A stretch of 16,674 bases of DNA from JAZKFT01 sp963845495 (GCA_963845495.1 CAWJTH010000050.1:1-16674), one strand, 5' to 3'; shown: positions 1 to 8,673, numbered from the stretch's first letter. Translations and numbers: made by a program. The notes: generated by a model from the letters alone, not told the origin.

Positions 1-1
1 A

Positions 2-3000
2 ACCGCCGATGATGGTTTATTGAATGCTAAAACACCCCGCAGGGACTTTTTAAAGTACGTCGGGTTCAGCACTGCAGCCGCTACTTTGGCAGCCAGTTGT
101 AAGCAACATATTAACAGGGCAATACCATTTGTAAACAAGCCAGAAAATGTAATCGGTGGTATTTCAAATTATTATGCCACTACTTACGTTCAAGATGGTG
201 ATGTAGTAAGCATTTTGGCCAAGGTTCGAGACGGTCGTCCAATTAAAATTGAAGGAAACGAATTAAGCCCGATTACAATGGGCGGTACAAGTGCAAGGGT
301 TCAGGCTTCTGTACTTGATTTGTATGATACTTCTCGCTTACGTTTCCCGATGCAGCGTACCGGATCTGGATTTAAGGAAGTTAGCACATTTGAATTATTT
401 GATAAATTGGTTGGTAGCGCAATAGCCGGAATCGGTTCTGTTCCAATCGTTATCCTTACTTCAACTATCACTTCGCCTTCAACCAAACAAATTATTGCTG
501 ATTTCATCGCACAACATCCGGGTAGCCGCCACGTGCAATATGATGCCATTTCTTATTCAGGCATGTTGTTGGCCAACGAGGCATCTTACGGTAAAAGGGC
601 AATCCCTACTTATAATTTCGATAAAGCAAAGATTATTGTAAGCTTGGCTGCCGATTTTCTTGGCACTTGGCTTTCTCCGGTTGAATTTGCAAAACAATAT
701 TCCAAGGGTCGTAAAATAGATGAAAAAAACCCGGTAATGAGCAAACATTACCAGTTTGAAAGCATCATGAGCATGACAGGTGCAAATGCAGATGAACGCT
801 TTTCGCACAAACCTTCTGAAACCGGAGCGGTTGCGTTGGCTTTATTAGCAGCTGTAAATGGTAGCTCCGCTACCGTTACTGATCCTAAATTAAAAGCTGG
901 CATCGAAAAAGTAGCTAAAGAGCTAAAGGCAAATGCTGGAGCAGCTTTGGTGGTAAGTGGAAGCAACGACGTAAATGTTCAGACTATAGTAAATGCCATC
1001 AACGAAGCAATTGGTGCCAATGGCAAAACCATCAATTGGTCATTACCAGTTAACTATCGCCAAGGCATTGATGCCGACATGGCAAAACTGGTGGATGATA
1101 TGAACGCTGGTTCGGTTGGTGCATTATTGATACACGGAGCCAATCCAATTTATACGCATCCGTTATCTGATAAGTTTAAGACTGGCCTTGCTAAAGTAAA
1201 AGTTTCGGTTTCTTTTAATGCCAAAATGGACGAAACGACAGAATTGTGCAATTTTATTTTGCCCGATCACCACTTTTTGGAAGCTTGGGGCGATGCTGAA
1301 CCACGCACAGGTTATTATTCTTTTATTCAACCTACCATCAACCCTTTATTTAAAACAAGGGCTTGGCAAGATAGCTTGTTGAAATGGAACGCTAAACCGA
1401 TTGCGGCAGCCAATACAGGAAAAGATAGCACAACCGGTGTTGGGGCTGTAAAAATTCCGATTGATACGAATGATTATGCTACCTATATCAAAACATACTG
1501 GATTAGCAAATTAGGTGGACAAAACGGTTGGGACGATGCTTTGCGTGCCGGGGTTGTAAACCCAACAACAGGCGAAGCCGCAACTGGCAGTGCAACATTT
1601 AATACCGCTTCGGTTGCAACTGCAACAACTGCTTTGGGTAATGCGAAAAAAGGCGGTGCTTATGAAATTGTTTTATATGAAAAAGTAAGCATGGGGGCTG
1701 GTCAGCAGGCAAACAATCCTTGGTTGCAAGAAATGCCCGACCCTGTAACCAAAGCCACTTGGGATAACTATGCAATGGTTTCCATGGCCTTAGCGAAAGA
1801 ACAATTTGGCATTAACATGCAAGATACTGTTAAGAATGCCGGCGATATTGATAAATATGAAGTACATCCTGCCAAACAAGTCATCAAAATAAAAGCAAAC
1901 GGCAAGGAATTAGATTTGCCGATTATCATTATTCCAGGCTTGCCTGCTAATACCATTGGCATAGCTCTTGGTTATGGCCGAGGTGAAAATATAGGCAAAG
2001 CAGCGAATGGTGCTGGCAAAAATGCTTTTCCTTTTTCCACATTCAATGGTACTACAGTTGATTATTGCGTTGTAGATGCCACAATGGAAAAAACAGACGA
2101 TACTTATCCAATCGCACAAAACCAAACATATAGCTCTTATACCGATAGCCTTGGTTATAGCAGGGTTGAAGTAGTACGTGAAACCAATTTGGGAACGTTC
2201 AAGAAATATCCAGAACATATTAAGCAATGGCGTGAGGAATTATCTGAAGAATATACCAAAAAAGGCGAAAAAGATGGCGATTATAGAAATGAAGGATCGC
2301 TTTATGACCCAAGCCTGAACGAAAGGCCAGGTATACATTGGGGCATGAGTGTAGATATGAATAGCTGTACTGGTTGTGGCGCTTGCGTTGTAGCTTGTAA
2401 CGCTGAAAACAACGTAGCTGTTGTTGGTAAAAGCGAGGTGCTACGTGGTCATGAAATGCACTGGATCCGTATCGATCGATACTTTGTAACCAAACCAGGC
2501 AATTCAGACGAAGTAGTGGATGTGGTTTTCCAACCGATGATGTGCCAACACTGCGACAATGCGCCTTGCGAAAATGTTTGTCCGGTTGCCGCTACCAACC
2601 ATAGCAGCGAAGGTTTAAACCAAATGACCTATAACCGTTGTATTGGTACTAGGTATTGTGCCAATAACTGTCCTTTTAAAGTTCGTCGTTTTAACTGGGC
2701 TGATTATATGGGTGCTGATAGCTTCCCCGATAACCAACGTGGTGAAGTTAGCGACGCGGCCATGATGATGAACGACGATTTAACACGCATGGTGTTGAAC
2801 CCCGACGTTACCGTTCGCAGCCGTGGTGTAATCGAAAAATGTTCTTTCTGCGTACAACGTTTGCAAGAAGGTAAATTAAAAGCCAAGAAAGAAAACAGGA
2901 CGATTGTTGATGGTGAAATTAAATCTGCTTGTCAGCAAGCTTGCCCAACAGAGGCAATTGTTTTTGGTGATTTCAATGATAAGCATAGTGCTATCAAAAT

Positions 3001-3157
3001 GATCCGCAAGGAAAACCCAAATAGGTTATTTTACGCTTTGGAACAATTACACGTTTTACCAAATGTTAGCTATTTGGCTAAAGTGCGGAATACCGACGAG
3101 ATAGATGAATCTTGGAAAGAAAAAGAAGAAGAAAAAACGGAAAAAGAACCAGCCTAA
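2..3157 (+). CDS. actB: Alternative complex III subunit ActB (MopB-like plus Fe-S domain), 5' partial
   Basis: Periplasmic Fe-S subunit of alternative complex III, which oxidises menaquinol and reduces cytochrome c or the oxidase. The frame is open to position 2, so the true start lies upstream; the TTG at 20 is internal. Residues are numbered from nt 2. A twin-arginine motif (TPRRDFLK, residues 11-18) is followed by a hydrophobic stretch ending in AASC (Cys33), a possible lipidation site. Residues up to about 750 resemble the molybdopterin oxidoreductase fold, which in this family carries no molybdenum. The C-terminal domain has four cysteine groups: CTGCGACVVAC (789-799), C848/C851/C856/C860, C880/C886/C890 and C947/C950/C977/C981. 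The third group reads CIGTRYC, with Thr where a four-cysteine site has Cys, fitting the three [4Fe-4S] plus one [3Fe-4S] known for ActB. The C-terminus is charged and Glu/Lys-rich. The gene leads into actC after 135 bp. Identification is firm. Confidence 0.96.
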   Translation, partial: TADDGLLNAKTPRRDFLKYVGFSTAAATLAASCKQHINRAIPFVNKPENVIGGISNYYATTYVQDGDVVSILAKVRDGRPIKIEGNELSPITMGGTSARVQASVLDLYDTSRLRFPMQRTGSGFKEVSTFELFDKLVGSAIAGIGSVPIVILTSTITSPSTKQIIADFIAQHPGSRHVQYDAISYSGMLLANEASYGKRAIPTYNFDKAKIIVSLAADFLGTWLSPVEFAKQYSKGRKIDEKNPVMSKHYQFESIMSMTGANADERFSHKPSETGAVALALLAAVNGSSATVTDPKLKAGIEKVAKELKANAGAALVVSGSNDVNVQTIVNAINEAIGANGKTINWSLPVNYRQGIDADMAKLVDDMNAGSVGALLIHGANPIYTHPLSDKFKTGLAKVKVSVSFNAKMDETTELCNFILPDHHFLEAWGDAEPRTGYYSFIQPTINPLFKTRAWQDSLLKWNAKPIAAANTGKDSTTGVGAVKIPIDTNDYATYIKTYWISKLGGQNGWDDALRAGVVNPTTGEAATGSATFNTASVATATTALGNAKKGGAYEIVLYEKVSMGAGQQANNPWLQEMPDPVTKATWDNYAMVSMALAKEQFGINMQDTVKNAGDIDKYEVHPAKQVIKIKANGKELDLPIIIIPGLPANTIGIALGYGRGENIGKAANGAGKNAFPFSTFNGTTVDYCVVDATMEKTDDTYPIAQNQTYSSYTDSLGYSRVEVVRETNLGTFKKYPEHIKQWREELSEEYTKKGEKDGDYRNEGSLYDPSLNERPGIHWGMSVDMNSCTGCGACVVACNAENNVAVVGKSEVLRGHEMHWIRIDRYFVTKPGNSDEVVDVVFQPMMCQHCDNAPCENVCPVAATNHSSEGLNQMTYNRCIGTRYCANNCPFKVRRFNWADYMGADSFPDNQRGEVSDAAMMMNDDLTRMVLNPDVTVRSRGVIEKCSFCVQRLQEGKLKAKKENRTIVDGEIKSACQQACPTEAIVFGDFNDKHSAIKMIRKENPNRLFYALEQLHVLPNVSYLAKVRNTDEIDESWKEKEEEKTEKEPA

Positions 3158-3240
3158 AAAGGTTGTAAGTAAATTCGTTTAAGTTATAAGTATTAATGTT
3201 GGGATGGAAAATTAGATGTTAGGTTTTCAATTTGTGGAAA

Positions 3241-3270
3241 TTTTTAATTTTTAATTTTTAATTTTTAATT
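3241..3270. repeat. A/T-only heptamer tandem repeat before actC
   Basis: Four exact tandem copies of tttttaa (3241-3268) followed by tt. The array ends 24 nt before the actC ATG. The same heptamer recurs before actD and before the DUF420 gene. The rest of the 135-bp actB-actC gap is A/T-rich and shows no clear hairpin or TAnnTTTG box. Confidence 0.85.
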
Positions 3271-3292
3271 GTTCGGGATTTAAAGAAAGCTT

Positions 3293-4735
3293 ATGTCATT
3301 ATTAAGGTACGAATCGAACGTAAGGGCTCCGTTGGTAGATGGTCAAAAAGATTATCACCAAATAACGGAAGACATTTGCCGCCCTATTGAAGTGGCGCCT
3401 TCCAAGCTTTGGAAAATAGGTTTCGGTGTTGCTTTGGCAATGCTAACTTTTGGGGTGTACAGCGTTTATCGTGAGGTAACTTATGGTATCGGCCAATGGA
3501 ACCTTAACAAAACCATCGGGTGGGGTTGGGATATCACCAACTTCGTATGGTGGGTAGGTATTGGTCACGCTGGTACTTTGATTTCTGCCGTATTGTTATT
3601 GTTTAGGCAAGGCTGGCGCACAGGTGTAAACCGTGCAGCAGAAGCGATGACGATTTTTGCGGTAATGTGCGCAGGTCAGTTCCCGATATTCCACATGGGT
3701 CGTGTTTGGATGGCTTTCTTCGTAATGCCTTATCCCAACAGCCGCGGACCGCTTTGGGTAAACTTTACTTCGCCTTTGTTGTGGGACGTGTTTGCGATAT
3801 CAACATATTTTACGGTATCTGTTTTGTTCTGGTATGCTGGTTTATTGCCCGATTTGGCCACCATCCGCGACCGGGCAAAAATCAAATGGCGCAAATCTTT
3901 TTATGGCCTCGCCGCTTTTGGTTGGACAGGTAGTACAAAACACTGGCAACGTCATGAAAGTCTTTCATTGGTTTTGGCAGGTTTAGCAACTCCGTTGGTA
4001 TTATCAGTACACACCATTGTATCTTTTGACTTTGCAACGTCAGTAATTCCAGGTTGGCATACTACCATTTTCCCTCCTTACTTCGTTGCTGGTGCGGTAT
4101 TCTCTGGTTTTGCAATGGTGCAATCACTATTATTGATTACCAGAAAAGTATTGAACCTTCAAGACTATATTACTTTGGAACACATTGAAGTAATGAACAA
4201 GGTAATTGTATTGACCGGTTCAATTGTAGGTATCGCCTATATAACTGAGTTGTTCATGGCGTGGTACAGTCAAAATCCTTATGAAGGTTACACTTTCCAA
4301 TATAGCCGTGCTAATTTATTCAGTCCGTACGGGTGGAGCTATTGGGGAATGATGTTCTGTAACGTAGTTAGCCCACAAATGTTCTGGTTCAAAAAATTAC
4401 GCCGTAATATTCTTTTCACCTTCTTTATGAGTGTGATAGTAAACGTAGGTATGTGGTTCGAACGTTTTGTAATCATTGTTACTTCTTTGTACCGAGATTA
4501 TTTGCCAAGTAGTTTTAGCTATTACTATAGCCCCACCATTTGGGAAATTGGTTTCTTTGTGGGAACCTTCGGTTTGTTCTTCACCTGCTTTTTCTTGTTT
4601 GCAAAATGGTTCCCAGTTATTGCGATAGCTGAAATCAAAGCGATATTGAAACGTAGCGGCGAAAACTTCAAACCGGGTCATGAGGTAATTGAAGAAATGT
4701 CGGTAGAAGAATATGCACATGAGTACGCTCATTAA
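3293..4735 (+). CDS. actC: Alternative complex III membrane subunit ActC (NrfD/PsrC family)
   Basis: Integral membrane quinol-binding subunit of alternative complex III, NrfD/polysulfide-reductase family, docking the ActB Fe-S domain. The 480 residues contain about ten hydrophobic segments (roughly 42-60, 83-105, 118-140, 161-182, 222-246, 262-283, 303-324, 344-364, 372-395, 415-440). Family features include GHAGTLISAV near residue 91, the FHMGRVW stretch at 133-139 and SVHTIVSFDF at 238-247; the His and Asp in the last are of the kind placed at the quinol site and proton path in this family. The start is the ATG at 3293, the first in frame, giving the usual soluble N-terminus with EDICRPIE. 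Gaps of 135 bp to actB and 106 bp to actD are both filled with A/T repeats. The length is normal and there is no sign of damage. Confidence 0.96.
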   Translation: MSLLRYESNVRAPLVDGQKDYHQITEDICRPIEVAPSKLWKIGFGVALAMLTFGVYSVYREVTYGIGQWNLNKTIGWGWDITNFVWWVGIGHAGTLISAVLLLFRQGWRTGVNRAAEAMTIFAVMCAGQFPIFHMGRVWMAFFVMPYPNSRGPLWVNFTSPLLWDVFAISTYFTVSVLFWYAGLLPDLATIRDRAKIKWRKSFYGLAAFGWTGSTKHWQRHESLSLVLAGLATPLVLSVHTIVSFDFATSVIPGWHTTIFPPYFVAGAVFSGFAMVQSLLLITRKVLNLQDYITLEHIEVMNKVIVLTGSIVGIAYITELFMAWYSQNPYEGYTFQYSRANLFSPYGWSYWGMMFCNVVSPQMFWFKKLRRNILFTFFMSVIVNVGMWFERFVIIVTSLYRDYLPSSFSYYYSPTIWEIGFFVGTFGLFFTCFFLFAKWFPVIAIAEIKAILKRSGENFKPGHEVIEEMSVEEYAHEYAH

Positions 4736-4736
4736 T

Positions 4737-4824
4737 AAGTAAAAATTAAAAAATAAAAAGTAAAAAGAAACATGAAATGAAAGCGTATCACTTGTTGTGG
4801 GTTTTGCATTTTTAATTTTTACTT
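4737..4824. repeat. Inverted repeat in the actC-actD gap
   Basis: A 16-bp perfect inverted repeat built only of A/T-rich words: aagtaaaaattaaaaa at 4737-4752 pairs with 4809-4824, spacer 56 nt. The left arm starts one base after the actC stop and the right arm ends 17 nt before the actD ATG. The right arm also contains a tttttaa word. It has no G+C-rich stem, so it is not a typical terminator. Confidence 0.75.
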
Positions 4825-4841
4825 TTTAATTCAACAATATT

Positions 4842-5432
4842 ATGGCAGCTAAAAAGTTTGTAGTTGGAGGTTTTAAGGATGAGGCAGTCCTGTTTCCCGC
4901 AGTAAAACGGGTTAGGCAGGGCGGTTTTAAAATCCACGACGTGTATACACCATATCCGGTACATGGTTTAGACGGAGCTATGGGTATACGTGAAACCAGT
5001 CTTCATACCGCGGGTTTTCTGTATGGTATAACTGGCACAACCACCGCATTGTCATTAATGGGCTGGATTTTTACCACTGATTGGCCGCTAAATATTGGAG
5101 GTAAACCTCACTTTCCGTTACCTGCGTTTATTCCAATCACATTTGAGTTAACGGTAATGTTTGCTGCGGTTGGTATGGTATTAACTTTTTGCTATCTCTG
5201 TCAACTTGCTCCTTTTCTTCGTAAACACCATTTCGATTTAAGGGCGACAGATGATACTTTTGTGATGGTGATAGAATGTACCGGACCAACAACGGAAGCA
5301 GATGCAACAGCACTTTTGGCAAATGTTGGGGCAGAAGGAATCAATACCCAAATAGCAGAACCAGGATGGTGGCTTGGCAATTATGCTGAAGAAAGAAAGT
5401 TGTATGATGATTCTTTTTCTGTGTCCCATTAA
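4842..5432 (+). CDS. actD: Alternative complex III subunit ActD (DUF3341)
   Basis: Small membrane subunit of alternative complex III, DUF3341 family. The 196-residue product has a soluble N-terminal part with the family words FKDEAVLFPAVKRVR (11-25) and VYTPYPVHGLDGAMGI (34-49), two membrane helices (about 55-78 and 96-120), and a soluble C-terminal ferredoxin-like half with DTFVMVIE at 138-145. In known complexes ActD packs beside ActC and faces the cytoplasm with its soluble part; no cofactor ligands are seen. The ATG at 4842 fits the usual start MAAKKFVVGGF. It is followed after 19 bp by actE. Family and context agree, and nothing in it is odd. Confidence 0.95.
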   Translation: MAAKKFVVGGFKDEAVLFPAVKRVRQGGFKIHDVYTPYPVHGLDGAMGIRETSLHTAGFLYGITGTTTALSLMGWIFTTDWPLNIGGKPHFPLPAFIPITFELTVMFAAVGMVLTFCYLCQLAPFLRKHHFDLRATDDTFVMVIECTGPTTEADATALLANVGAEGINTQIAEPGWWLGNYAEERKLYDDSFSVSH

Positions 5433-5451
5433 TTCAAACTGACGAAAAACA

Positions 5452-6129
5452 ATGAAACAATTGAAATATATAACAGGTGCTGCATTTTGCATGTTGATCA
5501 TGGCAACTTCGTGCACGGAAGTAAAACGCGAACCAGGCCGAGTATATATGCCGGATATGGCTTATAGTCGTGCTTATGAAACGTATGCAGAAAGGGATTC
5601 AAATATTTTTACTACTACTAGAAATAGCTGGGGTTCCGACGACAGTGTAAAAATATTTTATAACAACGAACCTGTTGCTGGTACCGTTGGCCGTCAGCAA
5701 GATTATGTTTATCATATTGAGAAAGATAAGCTTGGCGATACTGCTAATTACTACGCTGCCAAACAAACGGTTAATCCTTTTCAATTTGATTCAAGCAGTT
5801 TGAAAGAAGCAGAAAGGTTGTATCTTATTAATTGTGGCATCTGTCATGGAACCGCATTAGATGGAAACGGGCCTTTGTATAAAGATGGAACAGGCCCATT
5901 TCCCGCAAAACCTGCCACGTTAGTAGGTGATGCGAAGTATGCAGCAATGCCAGAAGGCCAAATGTTTTACAGTGTAACTTATGGAAAAAACTTGATGGGT
6001 AGTTATGCTAGCCAAGTTACACCAAAACAACGCTGGCAAATTATCGCTTACATAAAATCTAAGCAAGCTGCAGCAGCACCAAAGCCAGCGGCGGCGGGAG
6101 CGGCAAAAGATAGTACATCAAAAAAGTAA
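5452..6129 (+). CDS. actE: Alternative complex III monohaem cytochrome c subunit ActE (lipoprotein)
   Basis: Periplasmic, membrane-anchored monohaem cytochrome c of alternative complex III; it probably relays electrons toward the CuA site of the neighbouring oxidase. Residues 1-20 form a lipoprotein signal ending MATSC, with Cys21 the expected lipidated residue. The haem motif CGICH lies at 128-132, and Met182 in NLMGSY is the likely sixth ligand. Between them is the GNGPLYKDGTGPFPAKPATL stretch (138-157) typical of this family. The protein is 225 residues long and ends in an Ala/Pro/Lys-rich flexible tail (from about 204). Gaps are 19 bp from actD and 56 bp to actF. A neighbouring CoxB without a fused cytochrome c fits a model in which this haem serves the oxidase directly; that part is inference. 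Confidence 0.95.
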   Translation: MKQLKYITGAAFCMLIMATSCTEVKREPGRVYMPDMAYSRAYETYAERDSNIFTTTRNSWGSDDSVKIFYNNEPVAGTVGRQQDYVYHIEKDKLGDTANYYAAKQTVNPFQFDSSSLKEAERLYLINCGICHGTALDGNGPLYKDGTGPFPAKPATLVGDAKYAAMPEGQMFYSVTYGKNLMGSYASQVTPKQRWQIIAYIKSKQAAAAPKPAAAGAAKDSTSKK

Positions 6130-6185
6130 CATCCACACTGTAATTAAGATATTAAATATTACCTATTAATCTGAAATATAAAAAG

Positions 6186-7433
6186 ATGGCTTCGTACAGA
6201 TTACAATTTGAAATGCCTGATGGAATGCGCAAATGGGGATTAGGCCTCAGTGTTGTTGGGCTGGTTGCGTTAATTGCGGGGATTTTTACATTGGCTATGA
6301 GTAAAGACACCGAGGACAATGTTCGCTTTTGGGCAGTATTGTTACAAAATAGTACTTACTTCCTAATGATTTGTAACGCCTCCATGTTTTTTATATGCGC
6401 TACCACTTTAGCTTGGGGTGGGTGGCAAGTTGCATTTCGAAGGATTCCTGAAGCCATTTCAACCATGGTTCCCATATTTGGCGTTTTGGCCCTGATAGTT
6501 TTGTTTTGTATTATTTATAGTGAACATATTGGTTCAAATGTTTATTTGTGGTTAAATAAAGCAGAAGTAAACAAAAGTCTTGGCCTTCAGGGCAAAAGTG
6601 GCTTTTTAAATAAAGGTTTTTTTACAGTTTGGTCTATCATAAGTATCGGCTCTTGGTGGTTTTTTGGAAAAAGAATGCGTGATTTGGGTAAACAGGCCGA
6701 TGAAGGCCCAATGGGTATAGATGAAGCCAAGGCTTTTACTTGGAACAGCACCGTTCGTTCTTCACTTTTTTTAGTCGCTTTTGGTTTAACGGTTACATCT
6801 ACCATTCCATGGCTTTGGTTAATGAGTATAGACGCTCATTGGTACAGCACCATGTATAGCTGGTACACATTTGCTTCAACATTCGTATCTGGAATGTCGT
6901 TGATAGCAATATTTGTAGTCTATATGAAGAATAAAGGTTATTTAGAAAATGTAACCGAAGAACATTTACACGATATTGGCAAATTCATGTTCGCTTTTTC
7001 TATCTTTTGGACATATTTATGGTTTAGCCAATACATGTTGATTTGGTATGCAAATATTCCTGAGGAAACAAAATATTTCCAACCAAGGTTATTGGGTAAT
7101 TTTAGGGGTATCTTCTTTTTAAACCTGATATTAAATTTTGTGAGTCCTTTCTTGATATTCATGAAAAGGGGGCCAAAAAGGAATTATACAATGGTTACTT
7201 TTGTGGCGATCATTATCATCTTTGGCCACTGGCTGGATTTTTATCAAATGGTAATGCCCGGTTTGATGGGGGGGAAATTTGCACCACACGCACAATTAAG
7301 CTGGTTTGAATTCGGAATTGCAATTGGGTATGTTGGAATGATCGTGTTTTTTGTAGGAAGGGCTTTAGCAAAACAACCGCTAATTCAAAAATTCCATCCT
7401 TTCTTCAAAGAAAGTATTATTCACCACGTATAA
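6186..7433 (+). CDS. actF: Alternative complex III membrane subunit ActF
   Basis: Second large integral membrane subunit of alternative complex III, NrfD-related like ActC but divergent. The 415 residues hold about ten hydrophobic segments (for example 17-38, 55-77, 92-112, 145-160, 192-214, 224-246, 266-288, 305-326, 337-356, 372-391). Family words include FWAVLLQNSTYFLMICNASM (48-67), SIDAHWYSTMYSWYTFAST (214-232), FSIFWTYLWFSQYMLIWYAN (271-290) and FGHWLDFYQMVMPG (346-359). These match the quinol:cytochrome c oxidoreductase family of Bacteroidota. ActF is thought to contribute to the proton path. The start ATG at 6186 follows an A-rich leader without a Shine-Dalgarno. coxB begins 114 bp downstream. 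Confidence 0.95.
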   Translation: MASYRLQFEMPDGMRKWGLGLSVVGLVALIAGIFTLAMSKDTEDNVRFWAVLLQNSTYFLMICNASMFFICATTLAWGGWQVAFRRIPEAISTMVPIFGVLALIVLFCIIYSEHIGSNVYLWLNKAEVNKSLGLQGKSGFLNKGFFTVWSIISIGSWWFFGKRMRDLGKQADEGPMGIDEAKAFTWNSTVRSSLFLVAFGLTVTSTIPWLWLMSIDAHWYSTMYSWYTFASTFVSGMSLIAIFVVYMKNKGYLENVTEEHLHDIGKFMFAFSIFWTYLWFSQYMLIWYANIPEETKYFQPRLLGNFRGIFFLNLILNFVSPFLIFMKRGPKRNYTMVTFVAIIIIFGHWLDFYQMVMPGLMGGKFAPHAQLSWFEFGIAIGYVGMIVFFVGRALAKQPLIQKFHPFFKESIIHHV

Positions 7434-7436
7434 CAC

Positions 7437-7513
7437 TAAGTAGTAAGTAGAAAGTAATAGGTCGTAAATCAGATATCAGAATTTATAACTTACCACCTAA
7501 AACTTGTCACTTA
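7437..7513. repeat. Low-complexity repeat words in the actF-coxB gap
   Basis: The 114-bp gap is made of related words: taagtagtaagtagaaagta on the left (7437-7456) and, in the opposite orientation, acttaccacctaaaactt (7488-7505) with a trailing cactta. The arms form an imperfect inverted repeat rather than a clean hairpin. I see no promoter box in this gap. Confidence 0.45.
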
Positions 7514-7547
7514 TTGAATAATTTGTATCACTTTTATACATAAGATT

Positions 7548-8624
7548 ATGAATATTTGGCTGTTGCTGTGTATTATTGTAATGGTTTTTCTAGTGATTTT
7601 TCAAATTGCTAAAGCCAGCGAATACGTAAGTGTTTTGAAAGGGGAAAAGAAAAGCCGCGAACAAAGCAACCGTATCAATGCATTTTTAATGTTGGCTTTT
7701 TTAGTTGTAGGTTTATTTGGTGCATATGTGTGCAATAAAAATCTGTATCCGAAAACCCTGTTACCGGTTGGGAGTTCGTCTTACGAAGGTGATCAGATTG
7801 ATTTCATGTTTATGGTTACAACAGCCATTACTGGTATCATTTTTTTAGCTACGCAAATTTGTTTGTTTGTCTTTTCTTTTATTTATCAAGAAAAAGAAGG
7901 CCGCAAAGCTTTTTACTTACCTCATAACAATAAATTAGAGTTGATTTGGACAATTGTTCCTGCAATTACTTTAACTGTATTGGTTGTTATTGGTCTTCGT
8001 CATTGGTTTAAAATAACCGGAGATCCTCCTGCCAATTCAATGGTGGTGGAAGTAACCGGTCACCAATTTGGCTGGGAGTTTCGTTATCCGGGCAACGATA
8101 AAATATTGGGAAAGAAAAATTATCGCTTGATTGATCCGGCAAAAAGTAATTCCCTTGGGTTGGATTGGGACGATGCTTCTACCCACGATGATTTGGTTAC
8201 TAACACAATGTATTTGGTAAAAGATAAACCTGTAAAATTGGTTATCGGAAGTAAAGATGTTATTCACGATGTTGGTTTACCACATTTTAGATTAAAAATG
8301 GATGCGGTGCCAGGAATTCCTACAACACTTTGGTTTACACCAAAATACACCACAAAAGAAATGCGGGAACGTACCAATAACCCTGATTTTGAATATGAGC
8401 TGGTGTGTGATCAGCTTTGTGGCGCAAGTCACTACGCAATGAAAGGCGCTATTGATGTGGTTACACAAGAAGAGTATGACGCGTTGATGGCAAAACAAAA
8501 ACCCGTTTATTTTACCGTGTTTCCCGCTATGGATCCATCAAACAACAAAAAGGCAGGAGCAGATTCTACCAATAAAGTTGCTGTAGTAAATGCACCTGCT
8601 GCAGCTAAGGGCAAAACGAAATAA
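7548..8624 (+). CDS. coxB: Cytochrome c oxidase subunit II (CuA), CoxB
   Basis: CuA-bearing subunit II of the aa3 oxidase, the entry point for electrons. The CuA ligands are visible: His240 in VIHDVGLPHF, then C287-x3-C291-x3-H295-x2-M298 in the CDQLCGASHYAM motif. Gln289 replaces the more usual Glu; that position ligates copper through its backbone carbonyl, so function should be kept. The aromatic patch WEFRYPG (176-182) fits the electron entry route. The membrane part has the normal pair (about 85-113 and 131-152) preceded by two extra hydrophobic segments (1-22 and 44-62), a longer N-terminus than the classical form. There is no fused cytochrome c domain; the 358-residue product ends in an Ala/Lys-rich tail. 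coxA follows after 49 bp. Confidence 0.96.
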   Translation: MNIWLLLCIIVMVFLVIFQIAKASEYVSVLKGEKKSREQSNRINAFLMLAFLVVGLFGAYVCNKNLYPKTLLPVGSSSYEGDQIDFMFMVTTAITGIIFLATQICLFVFSFIYQEKEGRKAFYLPHNNKLELIWTIVPAITLTVLVVIGLRHWFKITGDPPANSMVVEVTGHQFGWEFRYPGNDKILGKKNYRLIDPAKSNSLGLDWDDASTHDDLVTNTMYLVKDKPVKLVIGSKDVIHDVGLPHFRLKMDAVPGIPTTLWFTPKYTTKEMRERTNNPDFEYELVCDQLCGASHYAMKGAIDVVTQEEYDALMAKQKPVYFTVFPAMDPSNNKKAGADSTNKVAVVNAPAAAKGKTK

Positions 8625-8635
8625 TTATAATTTAG

Positions 8636-8651
8636 AACGGAATTTTCCGTT
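8636..8651 (+). other. Small perfect hairpin between coxB and coxA
   Basis: aacggaa (8636-8642) and ttccgtt (8645-8651) form a perfect 7-bp dyad, physically a 6-bp stem with a 4-nt loop. It lies in the 49-bp gap 22 nt before the coxA ATG. It may act as an mRNA processing or stability element, or be chance; no T-run follows. Confidence 0.35.
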
Positions 8652-8673
8652 TATACAATAGAATTTGAGAACC

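Noticed and set aside
2..2200. Reading ActB as an active molybdenum enzyme.
   Set aside because: ActB keeps the fold but the family is known to lack the molybdopterin cofactor, and no N-terminal Fe-S cysteine group is seen.
1910..2227. Minus-strand open frames inside actB, coxA, coxB and other genes.
   Set aside because: They are antisense shadows of well-supported genes, with no family signature or own leader.
3241..3270. Possible CRISPR or phase-variable tract.
   Set aside because: The heptamers are contiguous with no spacers, so this is not CRISPR; they lie outside any coding frame and no switching promoter is seen, so phase variation is unsupported.
4737..4824. Intrinsic terminator between actC and actD.
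   Set aside because: The arms are almost pure A/T with a 56-nt loop; the stem would be weak and the genes belong to one operon.
8665..8673. TTG-initiated extension of coxA by three residues.
   Set aside because: The ATG at 8674 is a better start, and the added residues carry no family signal.
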